Origin: Sinosporangium siamense
GTDB lineage: Bacteria > Actinomycetota > Actinomycetes > Streptosporangiales > Streptosporangiaceae
DNA length: 64,000 nt
Assembly: GCF_016863435.1 (NCBI RefSeq)
Contig: NZ_BOOW01000004.1
Coordinates: 62,001 to 126,000, forward strand
Reading direction: 5' to 3'
Every line of letters begins with the position of its first letter. The stretch's first letter is position 1. Both the position numbers and the translations under genes were made by a program. The notes below the pieces were generated by a model, which searched no databases, had not been told where the DNA came from, and worked only from the letters and a program-made list of their open reading frames with translations. Positions 1 through 8,863 of this stretch are shown here, piece after piece.

Positions 1-1
1 G

Positions 2-613
2 GAGAAGACCCAGGCGAGGCGTGAGCAGCTCGCCCGGCTACGGGCCGAGCAAAAACGCAAAGAACGCCGGGGCGCACTTCTCATGTGGGGCGTCGGTGGT
101 CTCGTCATCGTCCTGGTTGTCGGCCTGGTGGGGTGGTACCTCATCGCCGAGCGCTCCGCGACTTCCCTAGATGCGGTGAAGACCTTCAAATACATCGGAA
201 ACGAGCACACTTCCGAGAAGGTCACCTATAAGGAGAACCCCCCTGTCGGTGGCCCCCACCGCCCGGCGCCCGAGTGGCAGAACTGCGGCATCTACGACAA
301 GCCTGTGGCCAACGAGAACGCGGTGCACTCGCTTGAGCACGGCACCATCTGGATCACCTACCAGCCCAACCTCCCCGCCGACCAGGTGGAGAAGCTGCGC
401 TCGGTGGCGAAAAGCTCCGGCGACTACATGCTGCTGAGCCCCTACGAGGGCCTGCCCGCCAAGATCGTGGCCACGGCCTGGGGCAACCAGCTCACGCTGG
501 ACAAGGCCGACGACCCGCGTCTGCCGCGCTTCATCGCGAAGTACAAGAACGGGTCGGACGCCCCCGAGCCCGGCGCTCTCTGCACCGGCGGCGTGGGCAC
601 CCCCATCTCGTAA
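2..613 (+). CDS. DUF3105 membrane protein (5' end outside the window)
   Basis: The open frame runs from base 2 without a start, so the N-terminus lies left of the window; the ATG at 83 is internal. The visible part begins with a charged Arg/Lys/Glu/Gln-rich helix, then one membrane segment (about residues 28-50 of the visible part), then the DUF3105 domain. That domain shows its conserved GGPHRPAPEWQNCGIY and AVHSLEHGTIWITY blocks, rich in His and Cys. DUF3105 proteins are common single-pass actinobacterial membrane proteins of unknown function with the domain outside the cell. A strong terminator follows, so this is probably the last gene of its unit. Confidence 0.85.
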   Translation, partial: EKTQARREQLARLRAEQKRKERRGALLMWGVGGLVIVLVVGLVGWYLIAERSATSLDAVKTFKYIGNEHTSEKVTYKENPPVGGPHRPAPEWQNCGIYDKPVANENAVHSLEHGTIWITYQPNLPADQVEKLRSVAKSSGDYMLLSPYEGLPAKIVATAWGNQLTLDKADDPRLPRFIAKYKNGSDAPEPGALCTGGVGTPIS

Positions 614-659
614 GATCCGCCTTCCGGGCACCCATCCGCTTCGGCGGCACATCGGCGGA

Positions 660-699
660 CCCGGCCGGTACGGAGGAATCCGACCGGCCGGGTTTCTCG
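660..699 (+). terminator. Rho-independent terminator after the DUF3105 gene
   Basis: A perfect 10-bp inverted repeat (660-669 with 683-692, arm CCCGGCCGGT) has a 13-base loop and is followed by TTTCTCGTTC. It lies 47 bases after the stop of the DUF3105 gene. Confidence 0.75.
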
Positions 700-876
700 T
701 TCATCAGACACCTCCGAGGAGATCCCGGCCGTCAGGCGGGGGAGGAATCGGACCCCTGCCGAGCAGGACAGGGGCAGCCGTGCGGCGCGGGGGGAGGGGA
801 GCCGTCCTTCATGACCGGGACCGCCCGTGCGTCGGCGGGCGGTCTGCCGCTTCCGATGTGGGGGGATCCGGGCGCT

Positions 877-1995
877 TTAACCGAGGAGCACACGCTCGAT
901 GGGGACCGCGGTCAGATCGTGGGCCTCGGCCACTCCCTGGTTCGTCACATAGCCCTCGTGAACGTTCAACCCCAGGGCCAGCGCCGGGTCGTCCTTCAGC
1001 GCCGCCCGCCACCCCTGCCCGGCGATCGCCGTCACATAGGGCAAGGTGACGTTGGTGAGGGCGTAGGTCGAGGTGTGCGGCACCGCGCCGGGCATGTTGG
1101 CCACGCAGTAGAACAGCGAGTCGTGCACCTCGTAGGTCGGATCGGCGTGCGTCGTCGGCCGTGAGTCCTCAAAGCAGCCGCCTTGGTCGATCGAGATGTC
1201 CACAAGCACCGACCCCGGCTTCATGCGCGCCACCAACTCGTTGCTCACCAGCCTTGGCGCCTTGGCGCCCGGCACCAGCACCGCGCCGATGACCAGGTCG
1301 GCCTGGAGGACGGCGGCCTCGATCTCAAAGGCGTTGGACGCGATCGTCTGGCAGTGCCCTTGGTAGATCACGTCGGCCTGCCGCAGCCGGTCGATGTTCT
1401 TGTCGAGCAGCAGCACCTCGGCCTGCATGCCCAAGGCGATCACCGCGGCGTTCATGCCGGAGACGCCCGCCCCGATCACCACGACCCGGGCGGCGTGCAC
1501 GCCGGACACCCCGCCCATCAAGACGCCCCTGCCGCCGCCCTGGCGCATGAGATGGTAGGCGCCGACCTGCGGGGCGAGCCGCCCGGCCACCTCCGACATG
1601 GGGGCGAGCAGCGGCAGTGCGCCGCCGGCCGTCTGCACGGTCTCATAGGCGATGCCGGTGATGCCCGAGTCGAGCATCGCGCGTGTGCAGGCGGCGGAGG
1701 CGGCCAGATGCAGATAGGTGAAGAGCACCTGCCCCTTGCGCATGCGGTGGTATTCCTCGGTGACGGGCTCCTTGACCTTGAGGATCAGGTCGGCCTCGGT
1801 CCAGACGTCGTCGGCCGAGGGGAGGATGGCCGCGCCCGCTGCCTGGAAGTAGGAGTCGGGGATCGCCGAACCTATCCCGGCTCCACGTTCGACCACGACA
1901 TGGTGGCCCTGCCGTACCAACTCGTGGGCGCCGGCGGGGGTAAGGGCGACGCGATATTCGTGATTCTTGACCTCTCGGGGCACTCCGATTCTCAT
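877..1995 (-). CDS. ald: Alanine dehydrogenase
   Basis: At 372 residues this is full length for NAD-dependent L-alanine dehydrogenase, which interconverts alanine and pyruvate plus ammonia. The N-terminal signature [20 protein letters not shown] carries the substrate-binding Arg15. The catalytic Lys (LKVKEP) and His (FTYLHLAAS) are present, as is the NAD-binding [13 protein letters not shown] near residue 170. The C-terminal [16 protein letters not shown] block is typical of alanine dehydrogenases rather than transhydrogenases. AAGGAGGAG sits immediately before the ATG, which fixes the start. It is transcribed alone, convergent with the DUF3105 gene and divergent from the gene at 2323. Identification is firm. 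Confidence 0.95.
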   Translation of the reverse strand: MRIGVPREVKNHEYRVALTPAGAHELVRQGHHVVVERGAGIGSAIPDSYFQAAGAAILPSADDVWTEADLILKVKEPVTEEYHRMRKGQVLFTYLHLAASAACTRAMLDSGITGIAYETVQTAGGALPLLAPMSEVAGRLAPQVGAYHLMRQGGGRGVLMGGVSGVHAARVVVIGAGVSGMNAAVIALGMQAEVLLLDKNIDRLRQADVIYQGHCQTIASNAFEIEAAVLQADLVIGAVLVPGAKAPRLVSNELVARMKPGSVLVDISIDQGGCFEDSRPTTHADPTYEVHDSLFYCVANMPGAVPHTSTYALTNVTLPYVTAIAGQGWRAALKDDPALALGLNVHEGYVTNQGVAEAHDLTAVPIERVLLG

Positions 1996-2322
1996 TGCTC
2001 CTCCTTGAGCGTGAGCATCAGGCGACGGGTGAGACTTCCCATACTGCCGTCATGGCGCGGCGAGACGGGGGTACGGCGCGGGCTGAGGGACGCCCCCAGT
2101 TACGCGTCCGGCTACTTGCGGCACTTTTCGGTAAAGCGGTGTGGGGTGGCTTCTCCATTGACAAGGTCTGACTGAACCGGCCCGGAAGTGCGGGACGTTG
2201 TGATGATGTGTACGGCAGGCAGTCCACGGAGGCGGGGCGAGCCTTTGTCGTTGATTTACTCGCTCGCCCCGCTCCTCGGTAGGCTCACGCGCGAGCCACG
2301 TCGGTGATTTTGGGGTCACGAG

Positions 2323-3810
2323 ATGGATAAGCAGTCCGATCCGGTCGGGCCGCCTGAACCGCGGTTCGATACGACCACCCCCATGGGTGGCCCGCACGCC
2401 GTTCCCCGTGGGGCCGGGGGTGCGGATATCGGCGCACGCATGCCGTTCGGTGGCCCGCCCGGCTCCATGTCGCCCGGGGCCGGGATGCCGGGGGCGCCCG
2501 GCTCGCCGCCGCTCGCAGGCCGGGGGCCGTCCGGATCCGGTCCACCGGGTTCCGGAGTGCCACGCCCGGGGCCCGCGGGGCCGTCCGGGCAGCAGGGGGC
2601 CGGAGGACCGCCGGGGTCCGCGCCGTTTGGGCCTGGCGGCCCACCGGGGTCCGCTGGTTCGCCAGGGTCTGCGGGAGCGCCGGGGCCGCCGGGATCGCCG
2701 GGATCGACTGGCTCTGCGGGGCAGGGGCCGTCTGACGCGGGGGGGCCGCCCGGCCCGGGAGGACCGCCGGGGGGCCACGGCGGGGCACACGGCGGGGCGC
2801 CCGAGGACGAGGAGGACGAGGCCGCCGATCCGCGGGCCAGCAAGGCCACCACGATCATCCTGGTCGTCGCGCTGATCCTCGTCGTGGTGAGCGCGGGTGT
2901 GCTCGGGACGATCGCCGTTCTGATGACGAACAATCCCGACCTTCCCCTCGGCGGAGCGGCTCCCAAGCCGCTGGCCGTCCCCATCCATTTCGCACCCGTG
3001 ACCGCCAAGCAGCGTGCCCCCTGCCCCGGGGCGGAGGCGGTCATGGACGACCAGTCGCAGAACTGCTACCAGATCGACAACGGGGTCGACGTCAACGCCG
3101 TCCACAAGATCGAGACGGTGGCGGAGTCGGACGGCACCTACGCGGTGCGCATCGCCGTCGGGCCCGCGTCCCGCCGCCAGATCGCCGATCTCACGAAGGA
3201 CACGGTCGATCAGCAGATCGTGATCATCGTCGCGCAGAAGGTCGTGGCCGCCCCCAAGGTCACCCAGGCGATCACCGAGGACAGCCTGACCATCGACGGC
3301 GCCTTCACCAAGGAGCAGGCCGACGCCCTGGTCCTCCGCCTCTCCGGCGGTCCTGCGGGCCAGCCCGCCCCCAGCCGGCCGGCCACCAGCCAACCCGCAC
3401 CGAACCAGCCGGCGCCCAACCAGCCCGCGCCCAACCAACCACCGCTCAACCAGTCTGTCCCCGGGCAGACCACGCCGGGACTGACCACGCCCGGACAGGG
3501 ACAGACAGGGCCGGGCGGCACCGGGCAGGGCGGTGGCACCGGACAAGCCGGTGTCACCCAGCAGCCCACCACCGGCACGACGACGGGAACCACGGGCAGC
3601 GGCGTCACCACGCGCAACACCTCGACCGCGGGCAACCCCACCACGCGTGCGACGGGGAACGCGCGCCCGCGTGACCGCAGGTATGCGTCCTGCAAGGAGG
3701 CCGTAGCCGCCGGCTACGGGCCGTATTACAAGGACACCCACCCCGAATACGCGTACTACAGGGACCTCAACAACAACGGCGTCGCCTGCGACTCACCCGA
3801 CATGCGCTGA
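2323..3810 (+). CDS. Membrane-anchored SecD head-like protein with C-terminal Excalibur domain
   Basis: This 495-residue protein has five visible parts. Residues 1 to about 170 are collagen-like Gly/Pro/Ser-rich cytoplasmic sequence. A membrane helix (about 180-205, TTIILVVALILVVVSAGVLG) follows. An extracellular domain at about 215-345 resembles the P1-head region of SecD, ending VVAAPKVTQAIT then FTKEQADALVLRL. Next come Pro/Gln-rich NQPAP repeats and a Gly/Thr-rich linker (about 345-450). The protein ends in an Excalibur calcium-binding domain with the DLNNNGVACD loop. The SecD resemblance is judged by eye. No secDF partner is nearby, so a translocation role is unproven; a cell-wall or surface role is equally possible. 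Confidence 0.75.
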   Translation: MDKQSDPVGPPEPRFDTTTPMGGPHAVPRGAGGADIGARMPFGGPPGSMSPGAGMPGAPGSPPLAGRGPSGSGPPGSGVPRPGPAGPSGQQGAGGPPGSAPFGPGGPPGSAGSPGSAGAPGPPGSPGSTGSAGQGPSDAGGPPGPGGPPGGHGGAHGGAPEDEEDEAADPRASKATTIILVVALILVVVSAGVLGTIAVLMTNNPDLPLGGAAPKPLAVPIHFAPVTAKQRAPCPGAEAVMDDQSQNCYQIDNGVDVNAVHKIETVAESDGTYAVRIAVGPASRRQIADLTKDTVDQQIVIIVAQKVVAAPKVTQAITEDSLTIDGAFTKEQADALVLRLSGGPAGQPAPSRPATSQPAPNQPAPNQPAPNQPPLNQSVPGQTTPGLTTPGQGQTGPGGTGQGGGTGQAGVTQQPTTGTTTGTTGSGVTTRNTSTAGNPTTRATGNARPRDRRYASCKEAVAAGYGPYYKDTHPEYAYYRDLNNNGVACDSPDMR

Positions 3811-4446
3811 CAGACCTCACCCCGCCGCCGGCACCCGCGACCGCCAGGTGCCGGCGGCGGCCGTCGTTCAGCCGGGCATGCGCCAGGCGCCTGCGCGGCA
3901 AAGGAGCGGCGCCCGTCGAAACGGTCGTGAACTAAAGGGGAAACGGCGGGCTGTTCGCAATGGCGATCCCGATGAAGTGCGGTGTCGATGGGAAAGCGAA
4001 CGGATGAAAAATCATTTCACTTCTCCCCGCCTCGGTGGAGCGGGATTTCCGTGCGGTGGTTCGGCGGGCGAAATCACCGGAGCGCCGTAATGCCGGCGGG
4101 TGTTCGCACAGCCTGTTTTCTCGCGGCACTCGACGAGCATTTCAGGCTTTATACCGCCGCCTGGAGGCGAGGCCCTGGGCGGGCCGATCGTTGAAGTGAG
4201 CGGCGGGGGCCGGGTGTGGCCGGCAATGGTCTTAGCGCCTTTCCACCATCGCCGACCTGGCCTCCGTCCGGCTCACCGGGATGTCTCTCCCCCGGCCCTG
4301 CCGGGCCGTGGAGCGAGTGCGCCGGACGAATGCGCGTGCTATGAGGAGGGCCGGTGCCGCCTCCGCCGAGCGAGCGGAGCAGGCGGTCCGGGCGACTGTA
4401 GTCGACCGGTAACGCAATCGGTTCTTTCAACGCACGCGGGCGGGAA
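3811..4446. other. Gene-poor stretch
   Basis: Apart from the hairpin at 3822-3860 and a bulged GC hairpin near 4356-4385 that could end the peptide transcript arriving from the right, I see no gene here. The open frames lack ribosome sites and typical third-position bias. Confidence 0.5.
3822..3860 (+). terminator. Hairpin terminator after the SecD-head/Excalibur gene
   Basis: A perfect 14-bp stem (3822-3835 with 3847-3860) encloses an 11-base loop 11 bases after the stop codon. There is no T-run, as is common in high-GC actinomycetes. Confidence 0.65.
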
Positions 4447-4578
4447 TTAGCAGCACAGGATGACCTCAAAGGCCTGAGAGGGAGACGAACCAGCCCCCAA
4501 AGTCGTAACATTGCTTCCTGCGGTCGTCACGGCCGCGATGAATATGGCCAGGGCAGACAGGGCAAGACGTCGGCGCAT
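4447..4578 (-). CDS. Small secreted peptide divergent from an XRE-TPR regulator
   Basis: This is a 43-residue reading frame. GGGAG lies 6 bases before its ATG, and only 53 bp separate that ATG from the regulator start at 4632. It begins MRRRLALSALAIFIAA, a classic basic-plus-hydrophobic signal sequence with probable cleavage after the TTA/AG region. It then has a short Ser/Gly/Thr-rich stretch and ends AFEVILCC. No known domain fits. The arrangement (tiny exported peptide head to head with an HTH-TPR protein) resembles RRNPP pheromone systems of Firmicutes, where a C-terminal fragment re-enters the cell and binds the TPR domain. That function is inference; the reading frame, signal sequence and ribosome site are directly visible. 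Confidence 0.6.
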   Translation of the reverse strand: MRRRLALSALAIFIAAVTTAGSNVTTLGAGSSPSQAFEVILCC

Positions 4579-4631
4579 CGGGAACTCCCATCGCTGGATC
4601 GATTGTCGGACTACATCTTCGAGGGGTGCCG

Positions 4632-5915
4632 GTGACCGGTCAAGAACTTGTAGGGCAGCGAATCAAGACAATCCGCCGCCAGCGTGGTCTCTCCCAGGCG
4701 CAACTCGCGCACCCCGAGTTGTCGGACAGCTACGTCTCCCTCATCGAGAGCGGCAAGCGCACCCCGACCCCCGCTGTGCTCGAGCTTCTCGCGCAGAAGC
4801 TCGACTGCTCACTGACCTACCTGGTCAACGGCGTGACGGCCGAGCAGATGCAGGAGATCGAGCTCGGCCTCGGCTACGCGCGCCTCGCCCTGGAGAACGG
4901 CGAGATCGTCGAAGCCCGCAACCGTTTCGCCGAGCTCCTGGCCGGCGGATCCCTCGCCGGCCTCGCCCGCCTGCGCCAGGAGGCCGAATACGGCCTGGCC
5001 CTCGCCATCGAGGCCTGCGGCGACCAGGCCGGGGCGATCGCGGTGCTTGAGCGGCTCCGCAACGACGATCTTCCGCCTGAGCGGCACGTCGGCGTGGCCA
5101 TCGCCCTGTGCCGCTGCCACCGCGACCGGGGCGACTTCGCCGAGGCGGTCGAGATCGGCGAGCGCATCCTGCTGGGCGCGGTGCGCCCGGCCTGGACCGA
5201 CGACCTGGTCGAGCTGGGCGCGACGCTCCTGTCGGTCTACATCACCCGCGGCGATCTGCTGCGTGCCCGCCAGTTCTCCGCCGAGCTGCTGTCGGTCGCC
5301 GAGACCCTCGGCAGCCCCCGGGCCATCGTGGCGGCCTCGTGGAACGCCGCCGTGGCCGCCGAGCTGGTCGGCCGGGGCGACGATTCGCTGGCGCTGGCCG
5401 AGCGGGCTCTCGCCGTACAGTCCGAGAACGGCGAGCCGCGCAATCTCGCCCGCATGCGCATGGCCTACGCCTCGCTGCGCGCTCGTGTGCCCTCGCAAAA
5501 CGTCGAGGATGTGCACACTCTGATGCTCCGGGCCGAGCGAGAGCTGGCGCAGACCTCGGCCAGCACGCTCGACCGGGCACGGTGCGCCGTCGAGCTGGCC
5601 TCCGTCGAGCTTCGCATGGGCCAGGCGGAGAAGGCCGGCGATCACGCCCGTGCCGCCCAGGGCCTGCTCAGCGAGGCCAACCGCAGCATGCGGGTCGACT
5701 GCCACCTGCTGCTCGGGCGGGCCTACAGGGCGATGGGCCGGCCCGGCGAGGCAGAGGGCGAGCTGCGTGACATGCGTGAGCTGCTCGCCCAGCTTCCGCA
5801 GTCGCGCAAGACCGCGGCCACCTGGTATGCCGCGGCCGAGACCCTTGAGTCGATGGGCGACTACCGCGCCAGCGTCGACGCCTATCAGCAGGCTCTGGCC
5901 TGCGTGGGCGTCTAG
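4632..5915 (+). CDS. XRE-family regulator with TPR domain
   Basis: This 427-residue cytoplasmic protein starts with an N-terminal helix-turn-helix (about residues 5-65, RIKTIRRQRGLSQAQL and SYVSLIESGKRTPTP). Roughly 350 residues of alpha-helical tetratricopeptide-like repeats follow. I prefer GTG 4632 because GAGGGG at 4621-4626 is correctly spaced for it, whereas the GTG at 4626 overlaps that site. XRE-TPR architecture is that of RRNPP receptors (PlcR, NprR, Rgg, PrgX), and the divergent secreted peptide strengthens the comparison. The 53-bp gap must carry both promoters, so mutual control is likely. A general XRE-TPR developmental regulator unconnected with the peptide remains possible. Confidence 0.85.
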   Translation: MTGQELVGQRIKTIRRQRGLSQAQLAHPELSDSYVSLIESGKRTPTPAVLELLAQKLDCSLTYLVNGVTAEQMQEIELGLGYARLALENGEIVEARNRFAELLAGGSLAGLARLRQEAEYGLALAIEACGDQAGAIAVLERLRNDDLPPERHVGVAIALCRCHRDRGDFAEAVEIGERILLGAVRPAWTDDLVELGATLLSVYITRGDLLRARQFSAELLSVAETLGSPRAIVAASWNAAVAAELVGRGDDSLALAERALAVQSENGEPRNLARMRMAYASLRARVPSQNVEDVHTLMLRAERELAQTSASTLDRARCAVELASVELRMGQAEKAGDHARAAQGLLSEANRSMRVDCHLLLGRAYRAMGRPGEAEGELRDMRELLAQLPQSRKTAATWYAAAETLESMGDYRASVDAYQQALACVGV

Positions 5916-6031
5916 CCCGGTCCCCCGCGCGGGGGAGGACGTGATCCCCCGCGCCGGTGTGGAATCGAACCTAAAGGATGTCAGCGGCGACGTCAGGACC
6001 GCACGTGGGCGTCGGTAGCCTGGGTGGTGCC

Positions 6032-6613
6032 ATGAAGACTTCCCCGCGCGCGGTGCTCGCCGCGCTCATCTCCGCGCTGTTCCTGGTCACGCTCCTCGCC
6101 CAGCCGGCGGCGGCGCACGACCGGCTCAAGAGCAGCGATCCGGCCAAAGACGCCGTCGTGTCCGGGGTCGACAAGGTCACGCTGGAGTTCACGGCCACGA
6201 CGTCGCACCAGGTCGTCGTGGTGCGCGGCGCCGACGGCACCACCCATCAGCAGGGCAGGCCGGAGGCCGACGGCACGGAGGTGACCCAGGCACTCAAGGG
6301 CACTCTGCCGCCGGGTGACTACACGATCGCCTTCCGCGTCGTGTCCTCCGACGGCCACCCGATCGACGGGGAGATCCCCTTCAAGGTCAAGGGCGAGCCC
6401 ACCCCCGCTGCCTCGGAGACCCCGGCGGCGGTGACCACCCAGTCCGCCCGGTCCGCCGAGCCCCCGGCCGCGGCGCCGGCGTCCTCGCAGGCCGTGGACA
6501 CCGCCTCCAGCTCCACCGGGACCACCTTCCCCGTGTGGCTGGTGATCGTCATCGGCGGACTCGTCGGCATCGGCATCGGCCTGCTCTTCAGCATGCGGAA
6601 CAAGAAGCGGTGA
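6032..6613 (+). CDS. copC: CopC-domain copper-binding protein, membrane anchored
   Basis: This 193-residue protein starts at ATG 6032 with a clear signal peptide ending QPAAAHD. Cleavage there leaves the N-terminal His that CopC proteins use as a copper ligand. The CopC beta-barrel fills about residues 28-125 (HDRLKSSDPAKDAVV to FRVVSSDGHPIDGEIPF). An Ala/Pro/Ser linker follows, then a C-terminal membrane helix (about 165-187) and a basic tail. It acts outside the membrane, handing copper to the next gene product. Its TGA overlaps the GTG of the CopD-CtaG gene, indicating translational coupling. Earlier in-frame starts would bury the signal peptide and were rejected. Confidence 0.9.
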   Translation: MKTSPRAVLAALISALFLVTLLAQPAAAHDRLKSSDPAKDAVVSGVDKVTLEFTATTSHQVVVVRGADGTTHQQGRPEADGTEVTQALKGTLPPGDYTIAFRVVSSDGHPIDGEIPFKVKGEPTPAASETPAAVTTQSARSAEPPAAAPASSQAVDTASSSTGTTFPVWLVIVIGGLVGIGIGLLFSMRNKKR

Positions 6614-8598
6614 CCAAGACCGCGCGTTTCGCGCTGGCCGGGGCGGTGGCGGCCTTCCTGGCCCTGGCGATCGCCATGATCGCCGGAGGGGCGGCCTTCC
6701 CGCGCATCATCCCCGGGCTGCCCGACGAGGGCACGCTCACCCGCTGGGGCCTGCCGGTGTCCAAACTGGCGATGGACGTCGCGGGGCTCGTCACCGTCGG
6801 CACCCTGCTCGCCGCCGCCGCGTTCCTGCCGGTCGACAAGGGGCTGCTCGGCAAACCCGCCCTCCGCTATGTGCACGCGTCGTCGTGGGCGGCGCTCGCC
6901 TGGGCCGGTGCCGCGGCCTCCACCCTGATCTTCTCGCTGTCGTCCACGCTCGCCATCCCGGTCCTCGACGTGTTCGCGGGCAACGAGCTGACGAGCTACG
7001 CCAGCCAGGTCTCCCAGGGGGTCGGCCTCACGCTGGTCGTGCTGTTCGCCGTCGCCATCGCGCTGTTCTCACGCGGCGCGATCACCGCGGGGTCGGCGGG
7101 CGGGCTGCTGCTGCTCGCCCTGGCCACCCTGCTCCCGCCCGCGCTCACCGGCCACGCCAGCTCGTCGCCCAATCACGACCTCGCCACGACCGGCGTCGCC
7201 GTACACGTGATCTCGATGGCGCTGTGGGTGGGCGGCCTCGTCGTCGTCGCCGTCCACGCGATGCGCAAGCAGCCGCACCTCGACATCGCCGCGGCGCGTT
7301 TCTCCCGCATGGCGCTGTGGTGTTTCATCGCGCTCGGCCTTTCCGGGCTGTTCGCGGCGCTCGCCCGGTTGACGTCCCTCGGTGATCTGTTCACGTCGTC
7401 CTATGGATGGCTGCTGATCGCCAAGACCGTGCTTTTCGTGGTTCTCGGCGTCATCGGCTGGTGGCACAGGGGCCGCACCGTGCCGCAGATCGCCCAGGGG
7501 CGCCCGGGGGCGTTCCTCCGCCTCGCCGTCGGCGAGGTCCTGATCATGCTGACCGCGGTGGGCCTCGCGGTGGGTCTCGCCCGCACCGAGCCGCCGCCGT
7601 TCCTGCCCCCCGACCGCACCACCGAGCTGCTCGGCTTCTCCATGCCGCCGCCGATGACCTTGGGCAACATGGTCTCCCTGTGGTGGCTCGACCTGTTCTT
7701 CGCGATCATCGCCGCCCTGCTCGCCGGGCTGTACGCCGCGGGCCTGCTCAGACTGCGCCGCCGCGGCGACGCCTGGCCCCTCGGCCGCACCCTCGCGTGG
7801 TTCACCGGCGTGGTCATCCTGGTGATCGCCACCCAGAGCGGGGTGGCGCGTTACGCCCAGGTCCTGTTCAGCGTGCACATGATCGAGCACATGACGCTGT
7901 CGATGATCGTGCCGATCTTCCTGGTGCTCGGCGGCCCCGTGACCCTCGCCCTGCGCGCACTCAAACCCGCCGCGCGGCGCGGCGACCGAGGGCCCCGCGA
8001 GTGGCTCACGACCATCCTGCACAGCAGGGTCGTCAAGTTCTTCGGCCATCCCCTGGTCGCAACGTCGATCTTCATCGCCTCGACCTACGCTTTGTACTTC
8101 ACGCCGCTGTTCGCCGCCGCCATGGAGGAGCACCTCGGGCACATCGCCATGACGCTCCACTTCCTGGCAAGCGGCTGCCTGTTCTTCTGGGTGGTCATCG
8201 GCGTCGACCCCGCGCCCCATAAGTTGCCCTATATCGGGCGGCTGCTCGTGCTCTTCGTCACCATGCCGTTCCACGCGTTCTTCGGCATCGCCCTCATGTC
8301 CATGGGCAAGGTGATCGCCCCTGAGTGGTATGACCAGCTCGGCCGCACCTGGGGTAACAGCGCCGTCGTCGACCAGCAGAACGGCGGGGCCATCGCCTGG
8401 GGCTTCGGTGAGATCCCGACGCTCATCGTGCTGATCGCCCTCGCCATCCAGTGGTGGCAGGACGACGAGCGCAAGGCGCGCCGCGCCGACCGCCGCGCCG
8501 ACGCCGTGGCTGCCCGCACCGGGGGCACCGGCGACGCCGAACTCGACGCCTACAACGACTATCTGACCCGGCTCAACAAGCAGCAGGCCAAGGACTGA
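6610..8598 (+). CDS. CopD-CtaG fusion: copper import and cytochrome oxidase assembly
   Basis: The start GTG 6610 overlaps the copC stop (GTGA). The 662-residue integral membrane protein has an N-terminal CopD half (about residues 1-330, with ISMALWVGGLVVVAVHAM) and a C-terminal caa3-type CtaG half (about 340-640). The CtaG half shows HMIEHMTLSMIVPIFLVLGG, the HPLVATSIF region and MPFHAFFGIALMSM. A hydrophilic tail ends the protein. CopD carries copper across the membrane and CtaG helps insert copper into cytochrome oxidase. The fusion is frequent in actinobacteria, and with copC it forms a copper delivery operon. A 10-bp-stem terminator follows. Confidence 0.92.
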   Translation: MTKTARFALAGAVAAFLALAIAMIAGGAAFPRIIPGLPDEGTLTRWGLPVSKLAMDVAGLVTVGTLLAAAAFLPVDKGLLGKPALRYVHASSWAALAWAGAAASTLIFSLSSTLAIPVLDVFAGNELTSYASQVSQGVGLTLVVLFAVAIALFSRGAITAGSAGGLLLLALATLLPPALTGHASSSPNHDLATTGVAVHVISMALWVGGLVVVAVHAMRKQPHLDIAAARFSRMALWCFIALGLSGLFAALARLTSLGDLFTSSYGWLLIAKTVLFVVLGVIGWWHRGRTVPQIAQGRPGAFLRLAVGEVLIMLTAVGLAVGLARTEPPPFLPPDRTTELLGFSMPPPMTLGNMVSLWWLDLFFAIIAALLAGLYAAGLLRLRRRGDAWPLGRTLAWFTGVVILVIATQSGVARYAQVLFSVHMIEHMTLSMIVPIFLVLGGPVTLALRALKPAARRGDRGPREWLTTILHSRVVKFFGHPLVATSIFIASTYALYFTPLFAAAMEEHLGHIAMTLHFLASGCLFFWVVIGVDPAPHKLPYIGRLLVLFVTMPFHAFFGIALMSMGKVIAPEWYDQLGRTWGNSAVVDQQNGGAIAWGFGEIPTLIVLIALAIQWWQDDERKARRADRRADAVAARTGGTGDAELDAYNDYLTRLNKQQAKD

Positions 8599-8617
8599 TC
8601 CCTTTCCTCTGATCGGG

Positions 8618-8647
8618 CGGCGCGGCGGCGAATCCCTCGCCGCGCCG
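8618..8647 (+). terminator. Terminator of the copC operon
   Basis: A perfect 10-bp stem (8618-8627 with 8638-8647, arm CGGCGCGGCG) and 10-base loop lie 20 bases after the CopD-CtaG stop. Confidence 0.65.
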
Positions 8648-8863
8648 CTCCGTAACGTTCCAGGTGGTGACTCTCGGGATACGGCCCTGTTTGTCCACGC
8701 CACCTGCTCATTCGTCTCGGTAGCCTGGAACGAGGGGGTGCCGAGGGTCGTCCTCCCCGCACGCCGCATAGACGTCTAACTACCGAAATCCATACGTTTC
8801 GGGGCAGCCCAGGCGGCGCGTAGTGGAGCCGACGCTCGGACGGGCCGCACGGAAGGCCGGGAT

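Noticed and set aside
2050-3741. 563-residue frame opposite the SecD-head/Excalibur gene
   Set aside because: Low-complexity antisense frame of a Gly/Pro-rich gene; low-complexity Arg/Gly composition typical of shadows.
3848-4194. Small frames in the 3.8-4.4 kb gap
   Set aside because: No ribosome sites, no domain pattern and inconsistent codon bias.
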